Shown: positions 11,171-22,967, counted from the first letter of the stretch. The stretch is 64,000 nucleotides of DNA from Sesamum alatum (GCA_034509735.1 JACGWO010000012.1:3534001-3598000), one strand, 5' to 3'. The notes: generated by a model not told the origin, from the sequence alone. A program made the numbers and translations.

Positions 11171-11257
11171 AGGGGTTTCTAGGTCGGGGCCCCGATTTTC
11201 CAGGGCCAGTTGCCATCCATACTCGCATGCTCTCCATAATTAACTACGAGGAATAAG

Positions 11258-12201
11258 TGTAGACAAATTAATTTTGCAATCAATCAAATGGGAACAAATA
11301 GAAAATATATATTATTTATCAATTATATTCTATTTTTTTATTTATATTTCAGAATTTACTAAATTAATTTCAAATATAAATGGTTAATTTAATTGATATT
11401 TTAATGTATTTCGTCATCAAATCGATGGCCGACAAGTGTCAAATTGAGGTGTTTCGGCCAATCAAATCAAGACAAATATTTTTTTTTATATTATCTCTTT
11501 GAAAAATATAAAAAAAATTAAAGAGATAATATCAAAATCGACCAATCGTGTCTTCTCAAATATTTAATATATTATCTCTTTAAATTAAAATAAAAAGATA
11601 ATACAAAATAAGTTTTTAAGTTCACCACAACTCTACCTCTTTAACAGTTATACAAAGGGGTCATTGGATCTCATTCAAAACACACACATACAATTGAAGA
11701 TATAAGCAAGAAAGCATTCAAGAAGTCCCGAAATCCTCTCAAGCGCAAATCAAGGAAGATCCACGACGTTCAAGGCAAGATTCAAGGCGTTCGTCGCAGA
11801 AATTATCCAAAATTAGCGTTTAATTCGACAAGAAGTCCGAAGACCGGCAAATTAACGTTATCAAGAAGCAAATCCACCTTGGCAGAAGATCAAAGTCTCA
11901 AATCCGCCAAGAAATATCCCAAATTCAAGTCAAATATCTTCAAGTTTACAGCGCTTAATCCGGGAACAAGTCAACGACCCCCCAATTAACGTTATTCAAA
12001 GTCAAAGTCAACATCAAAGGAGATCAAACGCCGAGTTTCACCTCCAAAGTTGCCAAAGTTAAAGGTTATGTTCTTGAAGAGAAAAATCAGAGGTTTTCAA
12101 GTAGAGATTTTGCATCCACAAATACTCAAATCAAATCAAGGAATTTATTTTGTAATATTTTTTTGTTTCGATAAATTCAGGAACACGAAAATTTATTTAC
12201 A
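11258..12201 (+). repeat. 5' LTR of the Tat element
   Basis: It pairs with 38758-39700 throughout. The likely promoter lies near CTCTTTAACAGTTATACAAA (about 11637-11656); the 3' LTR copy reads GCTATATAAAG at the same place, a better TATA box. A hairpin forms between TATTATCTCTTT and AAAGAGATAATA (about 11491-11530). Confidence 0.92.
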
Positions 12202-12205
12202 AATT

Positions 12206-12225
12206 TTGGCACGCCCAGTGGGACC
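12206..12225 (+). promoter_or_regulatory. Primer binding site of the Tat element
   Basis: TTGGCACGCCCAGTGGGACC begins four bases after the LTR. The TTGGCRCGCCCAGTGGGAC form is common in plant gypsy elements. The priming tRNA was not determined. Confidence 0.75.
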
Positions 12226-12271
12226 TCTCTACCTCTCATCTCTTCCCTTCATCAAAATCTGAAGTATTAGG

Positions 12272-13252
12272 ATGGATACTCAAGGAAAAACCATGAATAC
12301 GGTGAATTCCAAACTCACAACAACAAAGTCTTTGAGTGCTAGTACAAAGAGTGTCGGTATTACTACAAGGAGCATGTCGAAGAAACTTAAGGAATCTTCC
12401 TAGATGACTCATCCCATTGAGTCTGCTCAGAAAGACATATTCGTACCTAACCACGCAAGTGAAGATGACGAAGATAAATCTCCTCCGTCCTCTCCTCGCT
12501 CCGAGTCTAGTTGCTCCTTCACAACGAATGTGGCACCAGTCATGGTGACGAATGCCACAACCTTAGAAGAGCAAATTGCAAGCTTGACAAAAGCTATCGA
12601 GGGACTCACCAAGCATGTCCAAGAGTAAGATGCCCAAATCGCTAGGTCGATCAACAAGCCAGACAACATTGAGATAAGCCATATTCGGGAAAAACAAGTC
12701 GAGGCTCATGATGAAGTAGAAATATCCACAAAGAAGAATTATACCGAGAAGGATAAACCTGCAAAGACCTTCAAGTCTCGTCTGATGGGTTGATTCTGGT
12801 AGACCAACTAAAAGAATTCATTGAAGGAACCATCAGGAGCAAGATTGAGGGAAGTGCAAGGTCATCCTTTACCTACTAAAAGCTCTACACTCCAAGGATT
12901 GATAGCTTGAAAATATCGATGGGCTACCAACCACCAAAGTTCCAGCAATTTGATGGCAAAGGCAATCCTAAGCAGCACGTAGCTCACTTCGTTGAAACAT
13001 GCAACAACGCTGGAACATATGGGGATCCCATAGTCAAGAAGTTCGTCCGATCACTGAAAGGGAATGCATTTGATAGGTATACTGGTTTGGAGGCTGGTTC
13101 AATTGATGGATGGGAACAACTAGAGCAAGAATTTTTGAACCGCTTCTATAGGACTCGACGCATTGTCAGCATGATTGAGCTTACGAATTCCCAAAGTGGG
13201 GTCTTCGGTATATTCTTCAAGGAATCCTACCCATATCATTCGAGGATGTAGC
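12272..13252 (+). pseudogene. Tat gag, broken
   Basis: The ATG at 12272 opens MDTQGKTMNTVNSKL, and ITTRSMSKK follows. An in-frame TAG (12401) and TAA (12626) interrupt the N-terminal part; both could have come from CAG and CAA glutamine codons by C-to-T change. The core of the capsid domain at 12907-13251 reads MGYQPPKFQQFDGKGNPKQH, then VAHFVETCNNAG, FVRSLKGNAFDRYTGLE and FLNRFYRTRRIVSMIEL, a strong match to the retrotransposon gag family of Tat elements. In an active element this makes the virus-like particle. A frame change follows near 13190. Confidence 0.9.
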
Positions 13253-13959
13253 CACTCGAGCACATGATATGGAATTAAGTATGGCAGCTGTGGAGTGGAA
13301 GGGCCACTAGTCCAAGAACCCCGCAAAGCCAAGGAAAGGCAAGAAATCAAGAAAGGGCAAAACTTTTTCAAAACCTCCAAGCAAGGAATCAATGGAAATG
13401 AATGTAGCGCTACTCAAGCTTAGGAGCGCGATAAAACAACGTTATCCCGAAGCAAAACGCTCTTTACAAGAGATCGCAAAGAAAATTAACTTTGAAAGAA
13501 ACGCAAGCGAAGCAATATCCCTTCCTTGATTCTGATGTCCCTGACATATTTGATGACTTGTTGGAGGCTAACCTCATCGAATTACCCGAAGCAAAGCGAC
13601 CTAAAGAAGCCGAACAAACAGATGACCCAAAATACTGCAAATATCATTGTTTAGTTGGCATTCAATACAAGATTGCTTTGTGTTCAAAGACAAGGTCATG
13701 CAATTAGCTCGCTAAGGTAAAATCTCTCTCGAAGAAGGTACCACAACAGCAAATGTGACCTCAATCAAATATGGGTCTTTTGACAGCAAAGCTGCGTGCA
13801 ACACCACACATCAGAACAATACTGCAATCGATAAGGACACGTTGTTCGAAAAAGAAGATTCCTCTGATACTGATGATTGCATGTCCACAATTACTTTCAC
13901 CGATGAAGATTTGCTTCTTGGATCTAAGCCTCATAATCGCGCTTATTCGTCGTTGGGTA

Positions 13960-14125
13960 TGCACGTGAACAAAAGGTGAACAAAATATTGATCGATGGAG
14001 GCTCTGTAGTCAATATCTTACCCCTACGAACCTTGAAAGAATTAGGGATCCCAATGGACAAACTCTCAAACAGCCGCCTCATGATTCAAGGCTTCAATCA
14101 AGGAGGACAAAAAGGGTTGTCGGCA
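13960..14125 (+). pseudogene. Tat aspartic protease, core
   Basis: After VNK, the translation ILIDGGSVVNILPLRTLKEL (13983-14042) contains the D-G-G-S active-site form usual in Tat proteases in place of D-T/S-G. It runs on to MIQGFNQGGQKG before the frame is lost near 14130. The upstream segment 13492-13700 encodes the spacer between gag and protease. The active enzyme would mature the polyprotein. Confidence 0.85.
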
Positions 14126-14205
14126 TTATAAGGATGGAATTGTTGATGGACGATATGGCGTCAACAACACTATTTCATGTTATAGACGCCAAGACTTCTT
14201 AAAAC

Positions 14206-15411
14206 ATGCTTATTGGCTGCCTTTGGTTGCATGAAAATTATGTGGTCCCCTCAACATGGTATCAATGCTTCAAATACTGCCGCAATGATGTAGTGAAAAA
14301 GGTACTTGGTAACACCAAGCCTTTTGCAGAAGTTGAGTCGAACTTCGCCGACACCAAGTACTATGTCGAAACTGCCAAAAGAGGAAAAGAGATCTCACCC
14401 TCAGAAAAACCAAAGGCACATGACAATTGAAGCATGAGGAGAAATGAGCTACCCACCATCGAGGCTGCATTTTCAAAAATCCTGACTCTACCATTAACTC
14501 AGATCAACGTAAAGCAACAATCGAAGCCGTTACTCAAACGATTTGTTCCCTCAACCCAAGAAGAAGAAAAGGAACATGAGACATTGGCCATAGATGGAGA
14601 AGAATGTGATCCCAAAGCCTTCAAGCTGCTTGTGAAATCCAGTTATAATCCACAAGAAAGGCTAGCTCTTAGAAAACTTTCTCCTGAAGCCATCAATAAG
14701 AAGTTCCACGAACTCAACGCCACACAAGTAATGTTGAAGGAAAAGGGGCATTCAATCCCAGATTCTCGTGTAGGTCTTGGCTTTACCCCTCCTAAGCCTA
14801 TCCGTATAGCCATAAAAAGGGCCAGCAACAACCATGTCAGTTTTTCTTCAACTAAAAACGACCAAAGGGAAGAAAATCCACGAAAGTCTGTCTTCAACAG
14901 ACTTGGCCCGCGTAAAATAATGATGCATAGAAAGACCAACAATCAATCTGTCTTTGTTAGACTTGGTCCACGCAGAAAGACGGGGTATAAAAAAAAAAGG
15001 CGTATCCAGGGTAGCCGCACAGCCAAAGGAAGACATCACGTCCTCATATACACAAAAGCTCAGAAGTTTGATTCCTTCTAGAATGAGACACCACACAACT
15101 TTAGACATATCATGTGGTAGAGTCTTGAAGGTTAAAGCACAAACAATGGTCTTCACACAAATTCAACTTGATGACGAGGATGACAGAGAAAGCATAGCAT
15201 CATCCAATTATATTAACGTCAGTGCTGAAGAAGATATCGCTCAAGCTCATTACATCACCTTAATTGAAAATGAGGAGGTTGAAGAAGAAGATGCTGACGA
15301 CGCTCCTCTAGAACTTGAGGAAGGTGTTAAAACAACTATCGGGTTTACGTTGTGCTACTTCATGAGTATAAAGATGAGTTTGCATGGTACTATAAAGAAA
15401 TGCCCAAGCTA
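14206..15411 (+). pseudogene. Protease-RT spacer of the Tat polyprotein
   Basis: Lysine-rich, poorly conserved spacer. The clearest block (14434-15081) holds two copies of a short repeat, SVFNRLGPRK and SVFVRLGPRR, spaced 21 residues apart; S-V-F-x-R-L-G repeats are characteristic of this part of Tat polyproteins. An acidic stretch (EEEDADDAPLELEEG, about 15285-15330) leads toward RT. Frames change near 15000 and 15330. Confidence 0.75.
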
Positions 15412-16230
15412 GACCTAAAAGTAGTCGTGCACCACCTGTCGGTGAATAAAGGGGCTCGTCCCGTCAAACAAGGCCAATGAAGATTCCGACCTGAGCTAAT
15501 CCCATTGATTGAAGGTGAAGTAAACAAGCTCATCGAAGTCAGTTTCATTCGACAAGTCAAGTAACCAATGTGGATTTCCAATATCGTCCCTATGAGAAAG
15601 AAGAATGGGCAGATTCGAGTATGCGTCGACTTTAGAGACTTGAATCACGCATGCCTCAAGGATGACTTCCTATTACCCATTGCTGAATTAATGACAGACG
15701 CTATTATGGGTCATGAAGCCTTATCTTTCATGGATGGTTCATCTGGATATAATCAAATATGTATGGCACCGGTAGACGAAGAATTGACGACATTTTGTGC
15801 TCCTAAAGGCATATATTGCTACAAGGTCATTCCTTTTGGATTAAAGAATGTTGGTGCTACATATCAAAGACCAATGCAAAAGATCTTCGATGACATGCTC
15901 CACAAGAATATAAAATACTATGTTGATGACCTGGTCGTGAAGTCAAAGAAACGAGGGGATCATCTTCACGACTTGAGGAAGGTCTTCGAACGTTTGAGGA
16001 GATACCAGCTAAGAATGAATCTCTCCAAATGTGCGTTCGGGGTGACATCCGGAAAGTTTCTTGGATTCATCGTCCGCCAGCGGGGTATAGAAATTGAGCA
16101 AGTCAAGATCGATGCCATTTTAAGAATGCCGGAACCTCGAACCATCCATGAGCTCAAGACTTGCAAGGAAAGCTCGCATATCTTCGCAGATTTATTTCAA
16201 ATCTAGCAGGTCGTTGTTAACCATCCAGTC
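15412..16230 (+). pseudogene. Tat reverse transcriptase, nearly complete
   Basis: Upstream of an in-frame TGA (15478-15480) the lead-in reads VNKGARPVKQ; after it come RFRPELIPLIEGEVNKLIE and a TAA (15562). The long open part (15568-16206) has MRKKNGQIRVCVDFRDLN, LSFMDGSSGYNQI, FGLKNVGATYQR and YYVDDLVVKS. The catalytic triad (first Asp in FMDG, then the YVDD pair) is intact, so the damage is stops and frameshifts, not catalytic loss. It ends near LKTCKESSHI with a frameshift into the RNase H frame. Confidence 0.92.
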
Positions 16231-16232
16231 GC

Positions 16233-17370
16233 TTAATGAAGAAAGACGTGCCATTTGAGTGGGATCAAGCTTGTGATAAAGCATTCAGAAGTATAAAGTC
16301 TTACTTAATGAAGCCTCCTGTGTTGATTGTACCCATTCCCGGACGCCCCTTAATCTTGTACGTCACTGCTCAAGAGTGCTCTGTGGGAATCTTACTTGCC
16401 CAGAAAAACGATGCAGGGAAGGAGAATGCTTTATACTATTTAAGTAGAACGATGACACCAAATGAGCTTAATTATTCACCCATCGAAAAGCTGTGTTTGG
16501 CGCTCATCTTTGCAATCCAGAAGTTGAAATATTACTTTCAATGACACAGTATTCATCTGGTCTCAACAAAAAATCCTCTGAAATATGTTAAGGCAAGGCC
16601 AATACTTTCTGATAGACTCGCAAGATGGTAACTTCAGTTGCAACAATTCGAGATCATATACGTTCCTCAAAAGGCCGTGATAGGGAAAATTTTAGCAGAC
16701 TTTCTAGCTGATCACCCCATGTCTGCCGAGTGGGAGTTGTCTGATAATTTGCTTGATGAAAACGTTCTTGTGATTGAAATTACGCCCCCCTGGAAAATGT
16801 ATTTTGATGGAGCTACCCATAGAGAAGGAGTCGAGGCTGGGGTCGTCTTTGTCACATCTGAAGGCGAAGTCCTGCCTTACTCCTTCACCTTAACTTAGAA
16901 TTGTTCAAATAATGTGGTGGAATACCAAGCTTTAATCCTTGGACTGGAAATGACAGTTCACAAAAGAGCAACGACACCCTCAAAGTATATGGAGACTCTC
17001 AGTTAGTGATCAATCAGCTCCTCGGTCTCTACAAAGTCAAAAAGCCTGAGTTGCTTCCATACCATGACTACGCAAGAAGGCTGATGGGACGGCTAGGAGA
17101 TCTAGAACTTGAGCACCTGCCGAGAATGGATAATAAACAAGCTGATGCATTGGCGAATCTTGCTTCAACTCTCTCGATGACTAATAAGAAAATGCGCATA
17201 CCGACATGTAAGAATTGGGTCATACCACCGATCTTCAGTGATGATGAGGATGACGCATTCCAAGAAGAAGAAAATCATGTTATGAAGGTTTTCGAAATTG
17301 AAGAGGAAGATTGGCGACAACCGCTCATTGACTACTTGAAGTACAACAAGTTATCTGACGATCTATGACG
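16233..17370 (+). pseudogene. Tat RNase H followed by archaeal-type RNase H (aRH)
   Basis: 16236-16544 encodes the RT-connection and first RNase H (FEWDQACDKAF, LILYVTAQECSVGILLAQ, ALYYLSRTMTPNELNYSPIE). From 16794 a second RNase H domain begins with MYFDGATHREGVEAGVVFV, then NNVVEYQALILGLEM, VYGDSQLVINQLLG and HLPRMDNKQADALANLA. The D, E, D and D residues of the aRH fold are visible. Presence of both domains is diagnostic of the Tat clade. A stop (about 16895) and a frameshift (about 16965) break it. Confidence 0.9.
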
Positions 17371-18583
17371 AAGGGCCGAAATTCGACCGCAGGCGTCTCA
17401 CTTCATCTACTTCAAAGAAACGCTCTACAGACATTCATTCGATGGTATTTTCTTACGCTGCCTAAATGATGATCAGAAAATGCAAGCTATGGAAGAAGCT
17501 CACTCTGGAGTTTGTGGCGCTCACCAATCCGGACCAAAGCTGCACTTTTGTATAAAAATGATGGGTTATTATTGGCCTACAATGGTTAAGGATTGCATGA
17601 ACTACACAAGGAGATGTCAAGTCTGTCAAATTCACGTCAATCTTATCCACCAACCACCTGAGCCATTGCACCCTACCGTGGCTTCGTGGCCCTTCGACGC
17701 TTGGGGTTTGGATGTCATGGGACCCATGACAAATTCCTCCGGTGGTCACTTATATATCTTGGCAGCAACTGACTACTTCTCTAAATGGGCCGAAGCAGTC
17801 CCCCTTAAAGAAGTGAAGGAAGAGAACGTTGCTCATTTCATCCGTACAGACATCATATATCGTTACGGAGTTCCCATGTATATCGTCACTGATAACGGAA
17901 AACCCTTCTATAATAGCTTGATAGACAAATTATGTCAAAAGTTTGGATTCAAGCAAAGAAACTCTTCCATGTACTATGTCCCTGCCAACAGTCTGGTTGA
18001 AGCATTTAACAAAATTTTGTGCAGCCTATTGAAGAGTGGTGACCAAGTCAAAGCGGGATTGACACGAAAGAATTGGACAAGCTCTATGGGCGTAAAGAAC
18101 CACTGTCAGAACGCCTACGCAAGCAACTCCTTATGCCCTGGTTTATGGAGTGGAGACAGTCCTCCCATTAGAGCAACAAATTCCTTCATTGAGGATGGCA
18201 ATACAAGAAGGGATTATTAAAGAATAAAATGCTTGAATATGGCTTGATGAGCTAGAAGCTCTTGATGAGAAGAGATTGGAAGCACAACAAAGGCTCGAGT
18301 GTTATCAATCTCGACTATCCAAAGCATTCAATAAGAAGGTTCGCCTACGCTCAAGTTGGTGATCTAGTACTCGCAGTGAGGAGGCCTATAATCATAATGC
18401 ATCAAACGGGCAACAAATTCTTGCCAAAATGGGATGGTTCGTATGTCGTCAAAGAGGTCTACACAAATGGTGCTGAAGAAGGCTTGAAGATAGGTCCGAT
18501 AAATGAAAAGTTCTTGAAGCGATACTATGCCAAAAAACAAAAAAAGAAAAATAAAAAAACAAAAAAAAATGAAAAAAAAAAAT
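17371..18583 (+). pseudogene. Tat integrase, broken after the catalytic core
   Basis: The zinc domain shows H-x4-H (HSGVCGAH) and C-x2-C (CQVC), followed by a core with WGLDVMGPM (first Asp), IVTDNGKPFYN (second Asp) and NSLVEAFNK (Glu), so the D-D-E set is preserved within 17480-18050. The frame is lost near 18060. The C-terminal part resumes at 18262-18585 with YAQVGDLVLAVRRP and KFLPKWDGSYVVKEVY, ending in a lysine-rich tail. The intact enzyme joins element cDNA to host DNA. Confidence 0.9.
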
Positions 18584-18585
18584 GA

Positions 18586-18918
18586 GAAAAAACCTCCTGG
18601 CCCGCATGAGTATAAACTGTGAACGGCCCTCCCCTCTTCAAATAAATATTTTGTACCCTTGAACTACGTGTCAACTTGATGCTTTTGATGAGGTACGTAG
18701 GCAACTTAGATATTCTAAGTCCAGTCATAACATTTAAATTAACTTTATTTCTTATATAAAGTCGTCAAGATGGGAAGTATTCAGACATGCTCAAAGATTG
18801 CAAGATAGAGAGAAAAGAAAAAGCTTCTATTACGTAATCTCAAAAAATTTGGAATTCATGACTTAGAACAAAAGGAAAATGAATCAAATGCAACAAAATA
18901 AAAGGTCCCAAGCAAATC
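18586..18918. other. Noncoding spacer between integrase and antisense gene
   Basis: No coding signal. It includes CCTCCTGGCCCGCATGAG and a GGTACGTAGGCAACTTAG stretch. The two genes converge here: integrase ends on the plus strand and the antisense PMD gene stops on the minus strand at 18919. Confidence 0.5.
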
Positions 18919-19159
18919 TCAGGCAAAGGGACTAAAGTCCTTCAACACTTCCTTGAGGGCTTCCAAATTTGTTCTTGAAGCCTCCAAACTCACAACCACT
19001 TCATCATTGTGGGGGTGGTATTCTCAAGCGCAGCAATTTCTTCCACAATTTCAGGAACTCCGACTTGAGCACTATGAAAAAGTTGATTTTCTTCCTTCAG
19101 AGTAGCACACAAGATCTTCCTTTGCTCCTTCAAATCCGCAAAGCTCCTTCTCAACATGT
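18919..19159 (-). pseudogene. 3' end of the antisense PMD gene (C-terminal coiled coil), cut off by the Athila insertion
   Basis: Minus-strand reading continues the coiled-coil tail that stops at 34601: LRRSFADLKEQRKILCATLK, then a one-base shift into VVVSLEASRTNLEALKEVL and KDFSPFA with a TGA at 18921-18919. Heptad-like leucine, alanine and charged residues run through it. Its distance from the main part (34601-37325) is exactly the nested Athila element, which shows that the gene existed before that insertion. Confidence 0.72.
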
Positions 19160-20494
19160 TGCAAAAATATGTACTAGCAAGTGCACTAACTATCAAGTAC
19201 TATAAAAGATATCGAATCCACGAGGATTTAATGAAGCAATTACCACACCTATGACTAACCCCTAATTATTTGGACAACCAAAAGTTTGGATGATTTATGA
19301 ATCTACTAAAGAAAACAATAAAATCAACTATAGCAAGCAGTTGCGTCAGAGACAAAGAAACGCAGATTTAGAGAGAAGTGCTACGGATATAGGTCCACCT
19401 AATCGATACAACGCATTCAATATTAACGTATCAATCAAACAAATAAGTATTTTCGGACACTGGGGTTTTTCCTAATTTAATCCAATACACTCTCGAGTTA
19501 TACCGAACCTACTATTATCAAGGAATTAGGAGATCTCTCCTCTCCAAAACTCGTGACAATAATGCATTGTTTTATGAAAAACCTATGGAATCAGATAAAT
19601 CATGCTTGTGTATATCTACACATCATTCAATCAACACCATAAATTACTCTATCCACTGTGCTAAATTCCCTCTCAGTTCATCAACATAATTAATAAAATT
19701 TAAGAGGTGATTATGCTCTCAAATAATAGCAACAACACAATAATTCATGGATATGCGAAAATAGCAACTAGATTAATCCGGAAAAATATTCAGCACATTG
19801 TATCAAATAGGCTTTCCATAAAGCCTAAGCACAAAAGGAGATTAGTTCATCTTAATTCTAACTAAAGCTAAAGAGAATGATTGAGAAAAACTCATGGAGT
19901 GGTGGATTGGCTTGATGGTCGTCACTCCAACGCCGAATCTTCTTCTTCACGTGTTCCTCAACTTTTCTGTTGCTCACAACACGTCCAAGGCTCTGCGATA
20001 ATTTCTGAAAATTGAATTCCTCTTCTTTTCATCCCTTCTTCCTTATATAACGAGTCCTATCTGAGGTAGGAACGGAGTAGGATTCTACCTACCATAAAAC
20101 TCTTCTCCTTTCCTAATCCTATTCTTACCAAAACTCCAAGGTGGATTACAAAGGAAATAAAATCTCTTTATAAATGACCTAAAATCAGAATTTTAGGTTT
20201 ACATGTCAGCGCATCTGAAAATTTCGCCCAGCGAATATCTGATAACCCGTGGGTCACGGGTCATGTGACTTGCATTTTTGTAATCGAATCTCTGATCACC
20301 CGTGGGTCACGGGCTAACTTATGATCAATTCTGTAGAATTTTCACACTTTCCTGTATGTTTGAGCTCTTTGCTTGCATTCGCCTTTTATTCCACGAAAGC
20401 TCCTAAATGTCACAAATGTACCCAAGAACAAGCATCATATCAAAAGAAAATAAGGATATAAACACAAGAATATATCGTATAATTTCCCCTAATC
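19160..20494 (-). repeat. 3' LTR of the Athila element (1335 bp)
   Basis: Homologous to 33348-34600. It keeps two perfect 15-bp palindromes (20246-20260 and 20299-20313). It is longer than its partner, which has lost bases around 33745-33800. Confidence 0.88.
20246..20313. promoter_or_regulatory. Paired palindromes CCCGTGGGTCACGGG in the Athila LTR
   Basis: CCCGTGGGTCACGGG (six-base arms, GGT loop) occurs at 20246-20260 and 20299-20313, 53 bases apart, each after a CTGATMA step. Imperfect copies occur at 34351 and about 34403 in the other LTR and at 22779 and 22833 inside the element. Function unknown; a paired protein-binding site or small hairpins are both possible. Confidence 0.7.
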
Positions 20495-22967
20495 AAATAC
20501 CCCCACACTTAGATCATCTTGTCCTCAAGCATATAACAATGCAATGCAATCAACTCTTAAAAGAACATCCCCCTCTATACATATCACCCCATTTTAACTC
20601 ATGCCAATATTTCAAAATGAATTTACTGTCAAGGTGCAACAGAAAAACAATAGACTACACAGTACAAATTCACACAAGCCACACAATATAACAACTATCT
20701 CAACAACCCATTTGGAATCAAAATGCAAAGTGAGTGAACACCCTCGCTTTTGATACACTCAATACACTCAAAGTGTTTTAAGGGTGAACAACAACTCTCA
20801 ATTCATGCTTTAACAAGGTTTTGCCATAGGCTTGCTTTTATATCACATCTCCACCGCTTGAAGTGAGTTCGGAGTGAAAATCAAAGGGTTTTTTTTTCGG
20901 GTTGTAATGGGGCTTTAGGTGAAGATAGGAAACAAATAATAATGTAAGAAGGGTTCTTTGGGTAAAGGAATTAGATGACATTACTCGGATAGTCTTCCCC
21001 TATACGAATTTTCTAGTTCAAGTGCAACTTACTCCTTTTCCTTCATCTTTTTCTCCTTTTCTTTGCTTTTTTTTTTTTTTTGTTTTTTTTTTCTGCACTT
21101 TTCATTATTGCGTTTTTCTTGTTGTATGGAATCAATGACTTCGTTGATGTTTTTTTTTTCTTCTTCTTTTTTTCGGGATCTTCTGATTTTTCTTTTCTCT
21201 TTTTTTTTTTCAATTATTTACCTCCGGACATAACTTCAAGGAGTACTTAAGACGTGCACTTAAAGCATACAGTACTTGGGGAATCACCTTTCGAGCAGTC
21301 ATCCCAATCCTCAACAATAGGGTTCAAAGGTCTAGGACAAAGAAAAGGTTGTTCACAGCTTGTATTGTGTTTAATATGACAACGAAATCAGACTCAGGCT
21401 CGATTGGGCTACTAGGGGTGGATATCTATGCAGCTTTATCAACAGAAAATTTTTGGGTCGATCCTAATGCCCTTATCACTTTCAACACACCAACTCAACA
21501 TTGCAGTCTTGACATGCATAACCAAGTCGTCGGCAGGTACTGGGCGACTTGGTGGTGGTCATGATGGCAGTGGCGTGACGGCGGAACTGGTGCAGGAGCA
21601 GCGGCACCGGTGGCGGCGGCTCAGCGACCTAGGGAAAAGGTGGAGACTGGTGAGTACGCAGCGGGGCGTCGTGCAGACGAAGGGGATGCCAGAAATGGTG
21701 TGGTTGTTAGTTTCGTATAGGCCCCGAGACGTTAAACGCAATGGAAATTAAAATTTTAATTACAATACAATATTGCAATTAACGATCAAACCGCCCGTCT
21801 TGTTGCTACTACGACGCGGATCTCAAGCATAAATGAGTCCATCGAATGGTTTAGGATACCAACCTTGGTGCCCGTCGGTTGATGTAGATGACATGAACAT
21901 TTTCAAGAATGATCCCCATCTAAGCTAACAGTGGAAAACGGTTACTAGTCTTTCGGTATGGTGAAATCATTCCGGTCATTGTTCATGGTAGGAACACATA
22001 TGTCTTCCCTCTGAAGATAGTCCACACCACCTATGATGGAATCTCCAATAACCCTATGCTAGTAGGCATTAGAGGATTTTGGTAGATCAACGATTGATCA
22101 ACGGAGAAGACGAGAAACTCGTTTTAAGAGCAAGAGAGTGAAGGGAGCAAAGGAAGTAAAGAAATTGAAAAGGATTGTAAGTCATCTTTTGAATGGCAAA
22201 GGTCTCCTATTTATAGACCTTCCATTGAAGAAGCCAAGTTTAACTTGTCTTCTTTTTCTTGCAAAGAGGAAGACAAGTTTGATTCTTCTTTTTATAAAAG
22301 GACAAACTTGTTTTGTCATATTAAGAAGAGAAGTTCAACTTTGCCTCTTCATCTTGCAAAGAGGAAGACAAGTTTGATTCTTCTTCTTAAAAAAGGACAA
22401 ACTTGCTTTGTCATATTAAGAAGAGAAGTTCAACTTTGCTTCTTCTTTTTCTTACAAAATGACAAACTTGTTTTGTCATATTAAGAAGAGAAGTTCGACT
22501 TTGCTTCTTCATCTCATGAAGACAAGTTTGATTTTGCTTCTTCATCTTCAAGAAGACAAATCCAACTTTTCTTGGAGTGAGGAAGGAGGAGGAGCACCCT
22601 TTGGTAGTTGTTTGAAGGTATATGTTTTGGTTGCCCTACATATGGTGCCCTAATTCCCAAATTGGGATTTTTCTTATTTTTGGCAAATTTTTGTTTTCCC
22701 CCTTTTTTTTGTAATAATAAAACAAATGATGAAAAATGACAAGGAGACTAGCAGTGGACAGAAACGCTTCCCAAATAGCCCGTGGGTCACGGACTATCAG
22801 AGATTTGCGTGACAAAAACGTACCAGGCATAGTCCGTGGGTCACGGGCTATCAGGAATCCGTCACCTTGTGCTGAGAATGACACAAAATGAAAAAGTGAA
22901 CATACACATGCATGGGTTGCCTCCCATGTAGCACTTGTTTAACGTCGTTAGCTTAACCATAGTGTGC
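20495..22967 (-). other. Athila 3' untranslated region between integrase and 3' LTR
   Basis: No gag, pol or env-like motif was recognised, although Athila elements often carry an env-like ORF here. The region holds a long pyrimidine/T-rich tract on the plus strand (about 21035-21215), a GC-rich patch (21530-21700) of unknown origin, a repeat array (22240-22560) and two imperfect copies of the LTR palindrome (22779, 22833). The segment 21330-22130 looks different in composition and may be a further small insertion, but its ends could not be defined. Confidence 0.5.
22240..22560. repeat. Short tandem repeats, 65-95-nt spacing
   Basis: GACAAACTTGTTTTGTCATA then TTAAGAAGAGAAGTTC recurs at 22301, 22396 and 22461, separated by GCAAAGAGGAAGACAAGTTT blocks. 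GACAAGTTTGATTYTKCTTC occurs four times. The copies are shared between strands in part (ACAAACTTG and CAAGTTTG), giving local dyad symmetry. Confidence 0.75.

Larger units (their letters stand above)
9748..11222. mobile_element. Putative DNA transposon with GC-rich ends and inverted GTAYGGATGGCAA termini
   Basis: GTACGGATGGCAA at 9748-9760 is matched by TTGCCATCCATAC at 11210-11222, a 13-bp inverted repeat with one mismatch. Both ends are GC-rich (CACCCCTTCACGCCCCGCC on the left; GGGGCGGGACGGGGC near 10987 on the right) while the middle is about 80% AT and holds a tandem array. No transposase is seen, and no matching target duplication was found. Superfamily unknown; a hAT-like MITE is one possibility. 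Confidence 0.5.

Noticed and set aside
18990..19196. Separate small gene at the left edge of the Athila element
   Set aside because: Its downstream part is the tail of the antisense PMD gene, and its first codons lie in the Athila LTR.
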